Origin: Terriglobales bacterium | GTDB lineage: Bacteria > Acidobacteriota > Terriglobia > Terriglobales > Acidobacteriaceae | Reading direction: 5' to 3' | Assembly: GCA_016185365.1 (NCBI GenBank) | Contig: JACPNP010000020.1 | Location: 1 to 64,000, forward strand | DNA length: 64,000 nt | Part shown: piece after piece, positions 43,265 to 53,040 of the stretch | Numbering within the stretch: position 1 is the stretch's first letter | How the letters are laid out: each line of letters begins with the position of its first letter | The notes under the pieces: generated by a model | The model's input: the letters and a program-made list of their open reading frames with translations, nothing else | Told to the model about the DNA's origin: nothing | Databases searched by the model: none | Made by a program: the position numbers and the translations under genes

Positions 43265-44604
43265 CGCGTACCTCCGGTTGCGGGCGCGGCATCCGGCCCA
43301 TGCGCGATCTCACGATGGATGAGGAACAGGAACAGGAAGCTCAGCACCGTGTACATCCCCATGAAGCCGAGCAGGCTGAACATCCCATTGCCGGCGGAGA
43401 CGGTTTTCGAATATCCCTCCGCCGTGCGCAGCAGGCCATAGACCAGCCAGGGCTGACGTCCGAGCTCCGCGGTCATCCATCCCGCGGTGTTGGCGATGTA
43501 CGGCAGCGGGAAACTCATCATCAACACCCACAGCATCCAGCGCGACTGCATCAACCGGCCGCGCCAGAGAAGGAATCCGCTGACCACCATGATGGCGATG
43601 AAGATCGTGCCCAGGCCCACCATGATGTGATAGCTGTAATAGAGCAGTGCGATGTTGTCCGGCCATTGGTCGGGCGGGAACGCATCCAGCCCTTTCACCT
43701 CCGCCTCCCAGCGTTGATAGCTCAACATGCTCAGCGCATTCGGCACCACGATGGCGTTGTCCAGCTTCTTCTCTTTCACATTCGGCTGGCCGATGATCAC
43801 CAGCTCCGCGCCCTGCTTGGTCTCGAACAGGCCTTCCATGGCCGCCAGCGTCGCCGGCTGATGCTGCGCCACAAGCTTGCCTTGCTGGTCGCCTGTCGGA
43901 AAAACCTGAAGGACGGTGAAGATCAGTCCCGCAACCACACCCACGCGAACGTAGATCCGGGCTTGCTCTTCGTGCTTGCGGCTGAGCAGGTAGAACGCGC
44001 CCAGCGCGGCCATGACAAACGCCCCGGTGATGGCCGCGCCGCCCATATTGTGCAGGTACTGCCAGAACGCCCACTTATTAAAGATGAGCGCCCAGAAGCT
44101 GGTCAGGGCAAAGGTGCCGTCGGCCAGTCGCTCGTAGCCCACCGGGTGCTGCATCCAGGCATCGGTGGCGATGATGAAGTATCCCGAGAGCCACGACCCG
44201 GCGAAGACCGCGAACGCCGCCCACCAGTGTCCCCACTTCCCCAGACGCTTCTCCCCGTAGAGGAACAGGCCTAAGAAGCTTGATTCCAGGAAAAAAGCGA
44301 ACATGCCTTCCATGGCCAGGGTCTGCCCGATCACGCCCCCGGCGAACCGGGAGAACTGCGCCCAGTTGGTGCCGAACTGGAACTCCATGGGGATGCCTGT
44401 GACCACGCCGATGGCGAAATTGATGCCGAAGATCTTGGCCCAGAAGCGCGCGGCCTGGTTGTAGCGCTCGTCGTTCTTCCAGATGGCCAGCGTTTTCAGC
44501 GCCACGATCAGCGGCGCCAGGCCCATGGTGAGCTGCGGGAACAGATAGTGGTAGGTGATGGTGAAGGCAAAATGCAGGCGGTGGATCAGTAAAGCGTCGT
44601 CCAT
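43261..44604 (-). CDS. cydA: Cytochrome bd oxidase subunit I
   Basis: FTITYHYLFPQLTMGLAPLIV; GVVTGIPMEFQFGTNWAQFSRFAGGVIGQTLAMEGMFAFFLESSFLGLF; 447 aa. Confidence 0.95.
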   Translation of the reverse strand: MDDALLIHRLHFAFTITYHYLFPQLTMGLAPLIVALKTLAIWKNDERYNQAARFWAKIFGINFAIGVVTGIPMEFQFGTNWAQFSRFAGGVIGQTLAMEGMFAFFLESSFLGLFLYGEKRLGKWGHWWAAFAVFAGSWLSGYFIIATDAWMQHPVGYERLADGTFALTSFWALIFNKWAFWQYLHNMGGAAITGAFVMAALGAFYLLSRKHEEQARIYVRVGVVAGLIFTVLQVFPTGDQQGKLVAQHQPATLAAMEGLFETKQGAELVIIGQPNVKEKKLDNAIVVPNALSMLSYQRWEAEVKGLDAFPPDQWPDNIALLYYSYHIMVGLGTIFIAIMVVSGFLLWRGRLMQSRWMLWVLMMSFPLPYIANTAGWMTAELGRQPWLVYGLLRTAEGYSKTVSAGNGMFSLLGFMGMYTVLSFLFLFLIHREIAHGPDAAPATGGTR

Positions 44605-44703
44605 CAGTGGCTCCGGATCGGCGGATTAACGATAGGACGAAGTTACGCGGAGCGCAATACGGCATGCTGTGATTAGGGTCACAGGTTGTTCTGAAAACCA
44701 ATC

Positions 44704-44774
44704 AGCCACGGATCTCACAGACGTGCACAGCTTCGTTGGCAACAGATCCGTGAAGATCGGCGCAATCCGTGGCT
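44704..44774. repeat. Inverted repeat AGCCACGGAT...ATCCGTGGCT at the glyA 3' end
   Basis: 10-bp perfect inverted repeat at 44704-44713 and 44765-44774, touching the glyA stop. Confidence 0.7.
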
Positions 44775-46053
44775 ATGCTTTTACCGCGAGCCTCGCCCGG
44801 CGCTCCGCATACAGCGGGAACTGCTCCGCCAATTCCAACACCTGTTTGCGGATGGACGCCAGCTTGCCGGCATCGGCGCGATCGGTCAACGCCGAGGCGA
44901 TCCACCTCCCCACCGTCTTCATCTCGGCTTCTTTCATGCCGCGCGTGGTCAGCGCAGGCGTGCCGATGCGGACGCCGCTGGGCTTCATGGGCGGGTTGGT
45001 ATCGAAGGGGATGGCGTTCTTGTTCACCGTGATGCCGGCCTCGCCCAGCGCGTGCTCGGCCTCGCTGCCCAGCATGCCCTTGCTGAACACATCCACCAGC
45101 ATCAGGTGCGTGTCTGTGCCGCCGGAGATGATGCGGAGGCCCTCCGCCGCAAGCGTCTCCGCCAGCACTTTGGCGTTGGCCACGACCTGGCGGGCGTATT
45201 CCTTGAACTCCGGGCGCAGGGCTTCGGCGAAGCAGACCGCTTTCGCCGCGATGATATGCACCAGAGGCCCGCCCTGATTGCCGGGGAACACCACTTTGTC
45301 GATGTCCTTGGAAAATTCGGCGCGGCTGAGGATCAACCCGGCGCGCGGGCCGCGCAGCGTCTTGTGCGTGGTCGTGGTCACGATGTGCGCGTGGGGCACG
45401 GGCGAGGGATGCGCCCCACCGGCCACCAGGCCGGCAAAATGCGCCATGTCCACCAGGTAGAGCGCGCCGACTTTGTCCGCGATCTGGCGCATGCGGGGAA
45501 AATCGAAGGTGCGCGGATACGCCGACCCGCCGCCGATGATCAGTTTCGGCTTTTCCCGGGTGGCGATGGCTTCCAGCTCGTCGTAATCGATGGTCTCGGT
45601 GTCTTTGCGCACGCCGTAAGGAATGATCTTGTAGGTCTTGCCGCTGAAGTTCAAGGGATGTCCGTGGGTGAGGTGCCCGCCGTGCGCCAGATTGAGCCCG
45701 AGGATGGTGTCACCCGGTTGCAGGACGGCGTTGTACGCGCTCATGTTGGCCGAGGAGCCCGAATGCGGCTGCACGTTGGCGTGCTCGGCGCCGAAAAGCT
45801 GTTTGGCGCGGTCGCGCGCCAGATTCTCCACCACATCCGTGAACTCACACCCGCCGTAGTAGCGCTTGCCCGGATATCCCTCCGCGTACTTGTTGGTAAA
45901 GACCGAGCCCGCCGCTTCCAGCACCGCTTCACTCACAAAATTCTCCGAAGCGATCATCTCCAGGCCTTCATGCTGGCGCAGGACCTCATGGTCAACGGCG
46001 GCGGCCACATCCGGGTCCGCCTCATGCAGCGACAACGACATGCGTGGGTTCAT
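44773..46053 (-). CDS. glyA: Serine hydroxymethyltransferase
   Basis: [62 protein letters not shown] start trimmed. Confidence 0.96.
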   Translation of the reverse strand: MNPRMSLSLHEADPDVAAAVDHEVLRQHEGLEMIASENFVSEAVLEAAGSVFTNKYAEGYPGKRYYGGCEFTDVVENLARDRAKQLFGAEHANVQPHSGSSANMSAYNAVLQPGDTILGLNLAHGGHLTHGHPLNFSGKTYKIIPYGVRKDTETIDYDELEAIATREKPKLIIGGGSAYPRTFDFPRMRQIADKVGALYLVDMAHFAGLVAGGAHPSPVPHAHIVTTTTHKTLRGPRAGLILSRAEFSKDIDKVVFPGNQGGPLVHIIAAKAVCFAEALRPEFKEYARQVVANAKVLAETLAAEGLRIISGGTDTHLMLVDVFSKGMLGSEAEHALGEAGITVNKNAIPFDTNPPMKPSGVRIGTPALTTRGMKEAEMKTVGRWIASALTDRADAGKLASIRKQVLELAEQFPLYAERRARLAVKA

Positions 46054-46078
46054 GGCTGGCATTGTAACTCCGGCTCCC

Positions 46079-46522
46079 TTACCGCCGTTTGTACACTTCC
46101 CTGTCCACGATCTCCATGAAGCGCTCCGGATTCGCGAGATCCGCGAATCCGAACCGGCGATAGAGTCCGTGGGCATCGCGCGTGACCAGGCTCCAGCGGC
46201 GCAGCCCCTGCAGCCGCGGGTGGCCCATGATGCACTCCATCAGCCATTTCGAGAGACCTCGTCCGCGATGCTCTTCGAGGATGAATACATCAGCCAGGTA
46301 GGCATAGGTGGCGTGATCGGTGATCACACGCGCGAAACCTACCTGCACTACGCCGACGAACACAGCGAAACAAAGCGAGTGTTCGATCGAGCGCGCAACG
46401 ACATCACGCGGCACCCCTTCAGCCCAATAGGATCTCGTGAGATAGTCGTGGATCAGGTCGAGGTCGAAGCGCGATGGATCAGTGGAGATCTGATCCGTTC
46501 CACGGGTGTAAGTCTCCGGCAT
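46079..46522 (-). CDS. GNAT family N-acetyltransferase
   Basis: [30 protein letters not shown]. Confidence 0.9.
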   Translation of the reverse strand: MPETYTRGTDQISTDPSRFDLDLIHDYLTRSYWAEGVPRDVVARSIEHSLCFAVFVGVVQVGFARVITDHATYAYLADVFILEEHRGRGLSKWLMECIMGHPRLQGLRRWSLVTRDAHGLYRRFGFADLANPERFMEIVDREVYKRR

Positions 46523-46552
46523 GGAAGAGAGGGACCGTCGGGCAGCAGGTGC

Positions 46553-47005
46553 TTACGTCTTGGACTCTTGGGACTCTATCTTCGCGATCTTCTCCACGCG
46601 CGGCGTGTGCCGGCCGTTGGCGAACTCGGTATTAAGGAAGCGGTCCACGATCTGCAGCGCGTCTTCGTCCTTCAGGATACGCGCGCCCACGGTAACGATA
46701 TTGGCGTTGTTGTGCTCGCGGCTGAGCTGGGCCTCGATCAGGCTGGTGACGTTGGCCGCGCGGATACCGTGCACCTTGTTGGCCGCGATGGACATGCCGA
46801 TACCGCTGCCGCAGACCAGCACACCGCGCTCGGCGCGCTGCCCGGCCACATCGTGCGCCACTTTCTCTGCGTAATCCGGATAGTCGACGGAGGTGGTGCT
46901 GTCCGTGCCTTCGTCGATCACCTCATGGCCCTTCCGCTTCAGCTCCGCTTTGATGCGCTCCTTCAGCTCAAAGCCCGCGTGATCCGCCCCGATCGAGATC
47001 TTCAT
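46553..47005 (-). CDS. rpiB: Ribose 5-phosphate isomerase B
   Basis: MKISIGADHAGFELKERIKAEL; GVLVCGSGIGMSIAANKVHGIRAA. Confidence 0.96.
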   Translation of the reverse strand: MKISIGADHAGFELKERIKAELKRKGHEVIDEGTDSTTSVDYPDYAEKVAHDVAGQRAERGVLVCGSGIGMSIAANKVHGIRAANVTSLIEAQLSREHNNANIVTVGARILKDEDALQIVDRFLNTEFANGRHTPRVEKIAKIESQESKT

Positions 47006-47095
47006 GAGGCCATTCTACAGCCTCGAATCCCCGCTATGGCGCCGGTCTCCTCCCCGTGTCCGAAGTGTTAAAATCCCTCCCACGAGGACACGCTC

Positions 47096-47917
47096 ATGGC
47101 GCCCGGCGATGACATGATGATGGTGGAGGCCCAGGAAAGACCCAAGGGCAAGGAATTCAAATTCATCCAGTTCGACACTTCGACCTTTGTGGCGCGGATG
47201 GTGCTCAACCACCCGCAACACAACGTGCTCACGGTGCCGATGATGACCGAGATCGCCGAGGCCATTGAGGGCTTGAGTTCGCGCGCCGACGTAAAAGCCG
47301 TGCTGCTCACTTCCTCGCAGAAGATGTTCTCCGCCGGCATCTCCCTGCAGGATTCCACCGCTGACCGCGTGTTCCAGACCCTGGACGCCTTCAACCGCGT
47401 CTTTAATGCCATCCGCGAGGTCTCCAAACCGCTGATCATCGTGGTCAACGGCCCGGCGGTGGGCGCGGGCTCCGAGCTGGTCGCGTTCGGCGACATGGTG
47501 ATCGCCACGCCCAACGCCAAATTCGCCCAGCCGGAAGTGAAGCTCGGCGTCTTTCCGCCGTTCGCGGCGGTCATGCTGCCGATCGTCATCGGCCCCAAGA
47601 AGACCTACGAGCTCATCCTTACCGGCGAGGCGCTCTCCGCGGAGGAAGCGCTGCACCTGGGGTTCGTGAACAAAGTCGTGCCGGAAGCGCAACTCGATGC
47701 GACCGTGGAAAGCATCGTCACCAAGATCGGCGAGTTCAGCGGCCCGGTGCTGGAAGTGACCAAGAAGGTCATCGCCAGCTCCCAGGGCATGCCGCTCGAC
47801 GTGGCCATGAAAAAATCGCAGGACATCTACCTCAACCAGCTTCAGTCGCTGGAAGACGTGCAGGAAGGCATCCGCGCCGTGCTGGAGAAACGCAAACCGG
47901 TGTGGAAGAACAAGTAG
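47096..47917 (+). CDS. Enoyl-CoA hydratase/isomerase family protein
   Basis: KAVLLTSSQKMFSAGISL; VVNGPAVGAGSELVAFGDMVIATPNAKFAQPEVKLG. Confidence 0.93.
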   Translation: MAPGDDMMMVEAQERPKGKEFKFIQFDTSTFVARMVLNHPQHNVLTVPMMTEIAEAIEGLSSRADVKAVLLTSSQKMFSAGISLQDSTADRVFQTLDAFNRVFNAIREVSKPLIIVVNGPAVGAGSELVAFGDMVIATPNAKFAQPEVKLGVFPPFAAVMLPIVIGPKKTYELILTGEALSAEEALHLGFVNKVVPEAQLDATVESIVTKIGEFSGPVLEVTKKVIASSQGMPLDVAMKKSQDIYLNQLQSLEDVQEGIRAVLEKRKPVWKNK

Positions 47918-47935
47918 GACCTGCCCGCTCTAGGA

Positions 47936-49999
47936 TCACTGCACGGGCGTGATCCCCAGGAAGCGGTAGATCTCGGCCGGAGCGTAGACCACACCATCCT
48001 TGATCACGGTACGCACCTTGCGGATATCGCTGATGTTCTGCGTGGGGTCACCGTCCACCAGGATCATGTCCGCCAGTTTTCCCGGCGCGATCGAACCCAG
48101 GTCCTTGTCCTTGTTCATGACGCGAGCCGAGTCGAGCGTGGCCATGCGCAGGACCCTTGCGGCAGGGATCCCCGCTGACTGGTAGATCTCAAGCTCGCGG
48201 TGGTAGGCGAACCCGGCGAAGTTGTCCGTGCCTGGCACCAGCTGCACGCCGCCGTCATACAGCACTTTCAACATCTGCACCATCTTTGCGTAGGACTTCC
48301 GGTATTTCGCGTCGCTTTCCGGCGTGACCGGAAGCCCGCCGCCCGCGCGCAATCCGCGCTGAGTCTGCGCGGGCAACCGGCCGGCGACAGCGGCAAACGT
48401 GGCGCTGGTCGCCCCGGGGCGGTCGAGATATGTGCCTTCCCACGCGGTCATGGTGGGATCCACCACCACGTGCTTTTCCCGCAACAGGGTGACGAAGTCC
48501 AGCACCGGTTTTGAACCAAGATCCAGGTCACCGCCACGCAAGCCGGGCTCGATGAACCGCGCCGGGGTGCGTGTCTCCTTCACATCGGGCATGAAGTTCA
48601 GGAAGATCATGTTCATGTGCTGGATCTCATCCTGGCCCAGCCGCACGCACTCTTCCGCGGTCATGCCGGCGGGGATGTGGCCGCTGACGCGCATGCCCAG
48701 CTTATGCGCTTCGCCGATGACCACCGGCACAAGTCCCGGCTTGAGCGAGCTGTACATCTTGATCTGGGGATAGCCGGAGTCGTGATAATGGCGCACGAAG
48801 CCGAGCGCCTCTTCCGCAGTGCCGGCTAGTATCTTCGTCGGCCCCTGGTACGGGCCGGGGCCGTCGATGAACCCCGCGGCGATGATGCGAGGGCCGATCT
48901 CTTCGAGCCGGTCAATGCGCTGACGCAACGCCAGTAATGTGGTCTCATCGTTGGCCAAGTCGCGCGCCGTCGTCACCCCGGCGGCGATGTCGAGGAGCGG
49001 ATCATTGCCGGTGACATGGGCGTGCATGTCCCACAGCCCGGGAAGCAGCATCTTGCCCGTGCCGTCGATCACCATCGCGCCCTTCGCAGCCGGAGCGCTG
49101 ACGGAGACGATGCGTTCGCCGCGCACAGTGACCGTCCGGTTCCGCCGGACTTTGCCGGACTCGACGTCGAAAACGCTGACGTTCTTGATGACCAGATCGC
49201 CCGTGGGACGCTGAGTGGCCTTCGGCACCAGCGCTTTGGCCCGGGCCTGCTCATAGGCGGACTGGATCTCGATCAGCGACCTGGCGCCGGCTTCATGACC
49301 CTGACGGATCATCATGGCCCAGGTGGAGCCGGCGGCGAAGAATTGCTGCTTGTCGTCGAGCCAGATGATCGACGGGGAGAGGTCCAGGCCGTGCACGGCG
49401 TACATTGTCACCTTCAGCGGTGTTGGTCCTGCGATCTCCAGACCGCCGGCTTGCTCCGCGCGGATCGCACCGGCGGGCAGCAGGTCGAGCTGACCACCGT
49501 GCGCCAGCGCCGCACGCACCATCATGGCCAGCTCCTCCGGCGGGCCATAGATGGCGGAGTAGAACTTTCCTGTTGCGCCAGCTTGCTGCGCATCTTCCGA
49601 CGGATTCTTCCACTGGGCGGCGCCGTCTTTGAGCGTGAACTGCTCTTCGACAGGAGATTTCAGATAGTCGTTGCCCTTGATCGCCACCGAGACCGGCACA
49701 CCCGATTTGTCCAGCCGATATTCGGCGTCAAGCTTGGGACCGCGGCCGCGGTCATTGAACTGATAGAAGATGTGGATAACGCCCTCGGCATCTTTCCACA
49801 CCGCCTCCTGCCCGGCCAGATTGCCGAAGATCAGCTGGCTGTGGACGACTGCCTCGGGCGGGATGTTCGCCGGCAGCGGCGGCGCGGGGCTCTGAGATTC
49901 CTGAGCAACGGCGGTCACGAAAAACATCAAGACAATGCCAGTGAGGACGAGTGGAAATCGCTTCCATCGCGAAACAGAGCCGCTGGTGATGGTTCTCAT
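47936..49999 (-). CDS. Secreted amidohydrolase family protein
   Basis: MLLPGLWDMHAHVTGND; VSGHIPAG; PGTDNFAGF; SIAPGKLADMILVDGDP; N-terminal signal. Confidence 0.88.
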   Translation of the reverse strand: MRTITSGSVSRWKRFPLVLTGIVLMFFVTAVAQESQSPAPPLPANIPPEAVVHSQLIFGNLAGQEAVWKDAEGVIHIFYQFNDRGRGPKLDAEYRLDKSGVPVSVAIKGNDYLKSPVEEQFTLKDGAAQWKNPSEDAQQAGATGKFYSAIYGPPEELAMMVRAALAHGGQLDLLPAGAIRAEQAGGLEIAGPTPLKVTMYAVHGLDLSPSIIWLDDKQQFFAAGSTWAMMIRQGHEAGARSLIEIQSAYEQARAKALVPKATQRPTGDLVIKNVSVFDVESGKVRRNRTVTVRGERIVSVSAPAAKGAMVIDGTGKMLLPGLWDMHAHVTGNDPLLDIAAGVTTARDLANDETTLLALRQRIDRLEEIGPRIIAAGFIDGPGPYQGPTKILAGTAEEALGFVRHYHDSGYPQIKMYSSLKPGLVPVVIGEAHKLGMRVSGHIPAGMTAEECVRLGQDEIQHMNMIFLNFMPDVKETRTPARFIEPGLRGGDLDLGSKPVLDFVTLLREKHVVVDPTMTAWEGTYLDRPGATSATFAAVAGRLPAQTQRGLRAGGGLPVTPESDAKYRKSYAKMVQMLKVLYDGGVQLVPGTDNFAGFAYHRELEIYQSAGIPAARVLRMATLDSARVMNKDKDLGSIAPGKLADMILVDGDPTQNISDIRKVRTVIKDGVVYAPAEIYRFLGITPVQ

Positions 50000-51087
50000 A
50001 AGTGGGTCTTCAGGAACTTGCCGATGTGCCAGCCGTCCATGAACTTGAACGGGGTCTCGCCGGTGGAGTAATGGCCGCAGGGCAGGACGCGCACTTCATG
50101 GGGGATGCCGTGCTCCGCGAACTTCTCCACCACCTGGCGGCTGTATTCGGGCAGGAAGGTGAGGTCGTAGGTGGCGTAAATGACCAGCATCTTCTTACGG
50201 TCGCGCATAGCGGCGAACTTGTGGAAGTAGTTCATGGGGCTGATGGCGCCCCAGACCTCACGCAGCCGCTCCAGCGTCAGCTCACTCTCGATGCCGGCGC
50301 GGACGTGGCGCGTGGATTGCCCCGTCCAGACAACGTCGCTGAAGTAAGTGGACGCATGGTTGAAGACGTTGACCCGGATGCGGTCGTCGTGGGCGCTGGT
50401 GAGGAAGGCGTAGCACGAACCCAGGCTGGTGCCGACGATGCCAAACTCCTCATAGCCCTGCTGCTGGAGCCAGTCGAGCGAAGCACGCGCGTCGATCACG
50501 GCCTGGCGCGTGGCGGCGATGGTGCGGCCGATGTTGGGGCTTACCGCATAATCGCTGCGCTGGGTCTCGGCCGGGAGGCGTTGGTCGTGATACGGCAGGC
50601 TCAAGCGCAGGGTACTCAGTCCCAGTCTGGCCAGGATCTTGCACAGCGCGATGTAGCTGTGCGGCTTCGAGTTCCAATGCGGCAGCAACAGCACGGCTTT
50701 TTTGCCGGGCTTCGCGGCCGGATACCAGCGGCCGGTGACGGTGTTGTTCACCGGCTCCGGCGTCCGCACCGGTGAGGTGAATTGCAGCAGCCTGGTGCGC
50801 TCGCGCTCGCCGGAGAGGACGCGCTCGGAAAGCGTGAAGTCCGCGGGTTTCTCGTAAGAGAAGAAGAGATCGCTTTCGCGGATGATGCGATGATTCAGGT
50901 CCGCCAGAAAGCGCTCATATTCGACGGCGTTGCCATGTCCGTTGGGGATGGGATCGTCGCCGCCCAACATGTTCCACTCGCGGGCCCACTCGAGGCCCCA
51001 CTCGAAGGGGCGGACCACACGATTGGTGTCGCGCGTGGTCATGCGCGTCTCCCAGTCGAACATCAGCTTGGCGTAGAGCTGTTTCAT
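49996..51087 (-). CDS. Alpha/beta hydrolase family protein
   Basis: EFGIVGTSLGSCYAFL (GxSxG); PCGHYSTG; start trimmed to MKQLYAKLMFDW. Confidence 0.82.
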   Translation of the reverse strand: MKQLYAKLMFDWETRMTTRDTNRVVRPFEWGLEWAREWNMLGGDDPIPNGHGNAVEYERFLADLNHRIIRESDLFFSYEKPADFTLSERVLSGERERTRLLQFTSPVRTPEPVNNTVTGRWYPAAKPGKKAVLLLPHWNSKPHSYIALCKILARLGLSTLRLSLPYHDQRLPAETQRSDYAVSPNIGRTIAATRQAVIDARASLDWLQQQGYEEFGIVGTSLGSCYAFLTSAHDDRIRVNVFNHASTYFSDVVWTGQSTRHVRAGIESELTLERLREVWGAISPMNYFHKFAAMRDRKKMLVIYATYDLTFLPEYSRQVVEKFAEHGIPHEVRVLPCGHYSTGETPFKFMDGWHIGKFLKTHL

Positions 51088-51131
51088 GGGTCTCTTCAAT
51101 TCTAACGGAGAGCCGGGGCCGGTGGGGCGAG

Positions 51132-52673
51132 TCATCGGTCGTTGGACGGCGGCCATTGATGGTTGGCGACGATCCGCAGGGCGTTCAGAAGTTTGCGATC
51201 GGAGATCGCGGGTTTGCGGGTCTGTGTCGCCACTACAGGGCTTGGGGTGGTTGAAGGTATCGGTACAGGATGGCTAAAGCCATCCCCCTTCACCGGTTCG
51301 GGTTCTATCGCCCCTACGGGGCTCGGGGAAACTAAAGGCGCTGTAACGGCACGGCTGAAGCCGTGCCCCTTCACAGAATGGCCTTCGATTGGCGCGGGTG
51401 AAGAAGCGTCGTTGGTCGGCGGTCGTTGGTAGTTGGCACGATCAAAATCATTTCGAGTTGCGACCCCTTCGATCTGTGCCGTCCCTTCGGGACTCGGTCC
51501 CGGTTTCATTCCAGCTATCCCGGCACTCACGTGCCGGGCTACAGAGGTGTCGTCCTTCGGACTTTCGGATGCGGGATGGCTAAAGCCATCCCCCTTCACC
51601 GATTCAGCGGTTGGCGCGGGTGAACCCGCGCCCTGACTGGCGACGGGAGAGGCGGTGGGTACGGGACGGCTGAAGCCATCCCCCTTCACCGATTCAGCGG
51701 TTGGCGCGGGTGAACCCGCGCCCTGACTGGCGACGGGAGAGGCGGTGGGTACGGGACGGCTGAAGCCATCCCCCTTCACCGGGTCGGTTTGTGCCGTCCC
51801 TTCGGGACTCGGTCCCGGTTTCATTCCAGCTATCCCGGCACTCACGTGCCGGGCTACAGAGGTGTCGTCCTTCGGACTTTCGGGTACGAGACGGCTGAAG
51901 CCGTCCCCCTTCACCGGTTCGGGTTGTGCCGCCCCTACGGGGCTTGGGGAATAAGAAACCTCGGTCGTTGGCGCGGGTGAACCCGCGCCCTGACTGGCGG
52001 GAGTTTCTGCGGGTACGGGACGGTTGAAGCCGTCCCCCATCAAAGAATCATTCGCGGAGGCGGCGGAAGATTCGGCGGCGCGGTGGGCGGCATTGTCGGC
52101 GGATTCGGCGCGGGAGCGGGCAAGGTCGCGCGTGCGGCGGGCGTCTTCGGCGGCGACGACCTGGTCCATGCCGAGGGATTCGCAGTAGGGATCGCGCAGG
52201 GGATCGGGGTCGTCCGTGGCCACGCGGTCGGGGTCGGTGTCGGCGAGTTCCTCGATATGCCGCTGGGCGGTGCGGGCCTCGAACTTCAGCGTGTCCATGA
52301 TCGAGGCCTGGAGGCGGCAGGCGCGTAGCAGGATGCCGGCCGCCTGGGCGGAGATCTGCTGGGTGCGGAAGGCGGCGGTGATGGCGTTGATGTGCACGTT
52401 GAGCGTGGTCATGTCTTCGACTTCGGGCAGGTCGAGCGAGGTAATGAGCTTCGAGGTGAAGTCGTCGAAGTCCCTGGCGATGGGCTTGCGGTCGTCCTGG
52501 TTGAACAGGTGGTGGTGGCGGGCGTCGAGCATCCTGAGGACGAGCTGACGGCGCTGGGCGGCCCGGGAGTGGAAATAGCAGTACTGGTTACCGGTGAGGG
52601 CCAGGCCCCGGCACTTGAGGCCGGTGGCTTTGATCGAGGAGCAGGTGCGGCTGGGTTCAGGGGAAAGCGACAT
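51132..52673 (-). CDS. Hypothetical protein with C-x9-C-x10-C-x2-H N-terminal motif and repeat-derived C-terminal half
   Basis: MSLSPEPSRTCSSIKATGLKCRGLALTGNQYCYFHSR...; tail of VKGDGFSRPVP/SQGAGSPAP/ESPKDDTSVARHVSAGIAGMKPGPSPEGTAQ modules. Confidence 0.65.
   Translation of the reverse strand: MSLSPEPSRTCSSIKATGLKCRGLALTGNQYCYFHSRAAQRRQLVLRMLDARHHHLFNQDDRKPIARDFDDFTSKLITSLDLPEVEDMTTLNVHINAITAAFRTQQISAQAAGILLRACRLQASIMDTLKFEARTAQRHIEELADTDPDRVATDDPDPLRDPYCESLGMDQVVAAEDARRTRDLARSRAESADNAAHRAAESSAASANDSLMGDGFNRPVPAETPASQGAGSPAPTTEVSYSPSPVGAAQPEPVKGDGFSRLVPESPKDDTSVARHVSAGIAGMKPGPSPEGTAQTDPVKGDGFSRPVPTASPVASQGAGSPAPTAESVKGDGFSRPVPTASPVASQGAGSPAPTAESVKGDGFSHPASESPKDDTSVARHVSAGIAGMKPGPSPEGTAQIEGVATRNDFDRANYQRPPTNDASSPAPIEGHSVKGHGFSRAVTAPLVSPSPVGAIEPEPVKGDGFSHPVPIPSTTPSPVVATQTRKPAISDRKLLNALRIVANHQWPPSNDR
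51264..52045. repeat. Cluster of short palindromic repeat modules, including a 90-bp tandem duplication
   Basis: GGATGGCTAAAGCCATCC, CGCCCCTACGGGGCT, GTCCCTTCGGGAC, CCGGCACTCACGTGCCGG and GGCGCGGGTGAACCCGCGCC recur; 90-bp unit at 51601/51691. Confidence 0.9.
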
Positions 52674-52755
52674 CGGGACTACCTCCGGATTTTTTTCTTG
52701 GGAGACCATAAATATTGGAAAACAAAGGGTGTTGGGCGAGAATTCCCGGCAAATA

Positions 52756-52795
52756 TTGGATTCCAAAGGAGATAGAGGTAAATATTGGATTCCAA
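52756..52795. promoter_or_regulatory. Two TTGGATTCCAA palindromes upstream of the repeat-tailed gene
   Basis: Perfect 11-bp palindromes at 52756-52766 and 52785-52795 within AAATATTGGATTCCAAA; a degenerate third copy near 52711-52727. Confidence 0.45.
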
Positions 52796-53040
52796 ATGAC
52801 TTAGCGGATTGGAAATGCGACTGATTCATGCGTGCCTAATTGCTATTGTGGATGAGATGCGGAGTGTGACAGAAAAGTGGCCTGGATGTCAAGTGTGAAA
52901 GAGTACAATATTGCTAATTGATATAGTGCGTTGGCCGGTGGCGAGTGGCGAGCGGCGAACTAAAAGCGGGATGTGGTCCACAACCTTTCCCTGCCGGAGC
53001 AGGGATGGGACACCCGGCTGCAGACTACTTTTTTGGGAAC

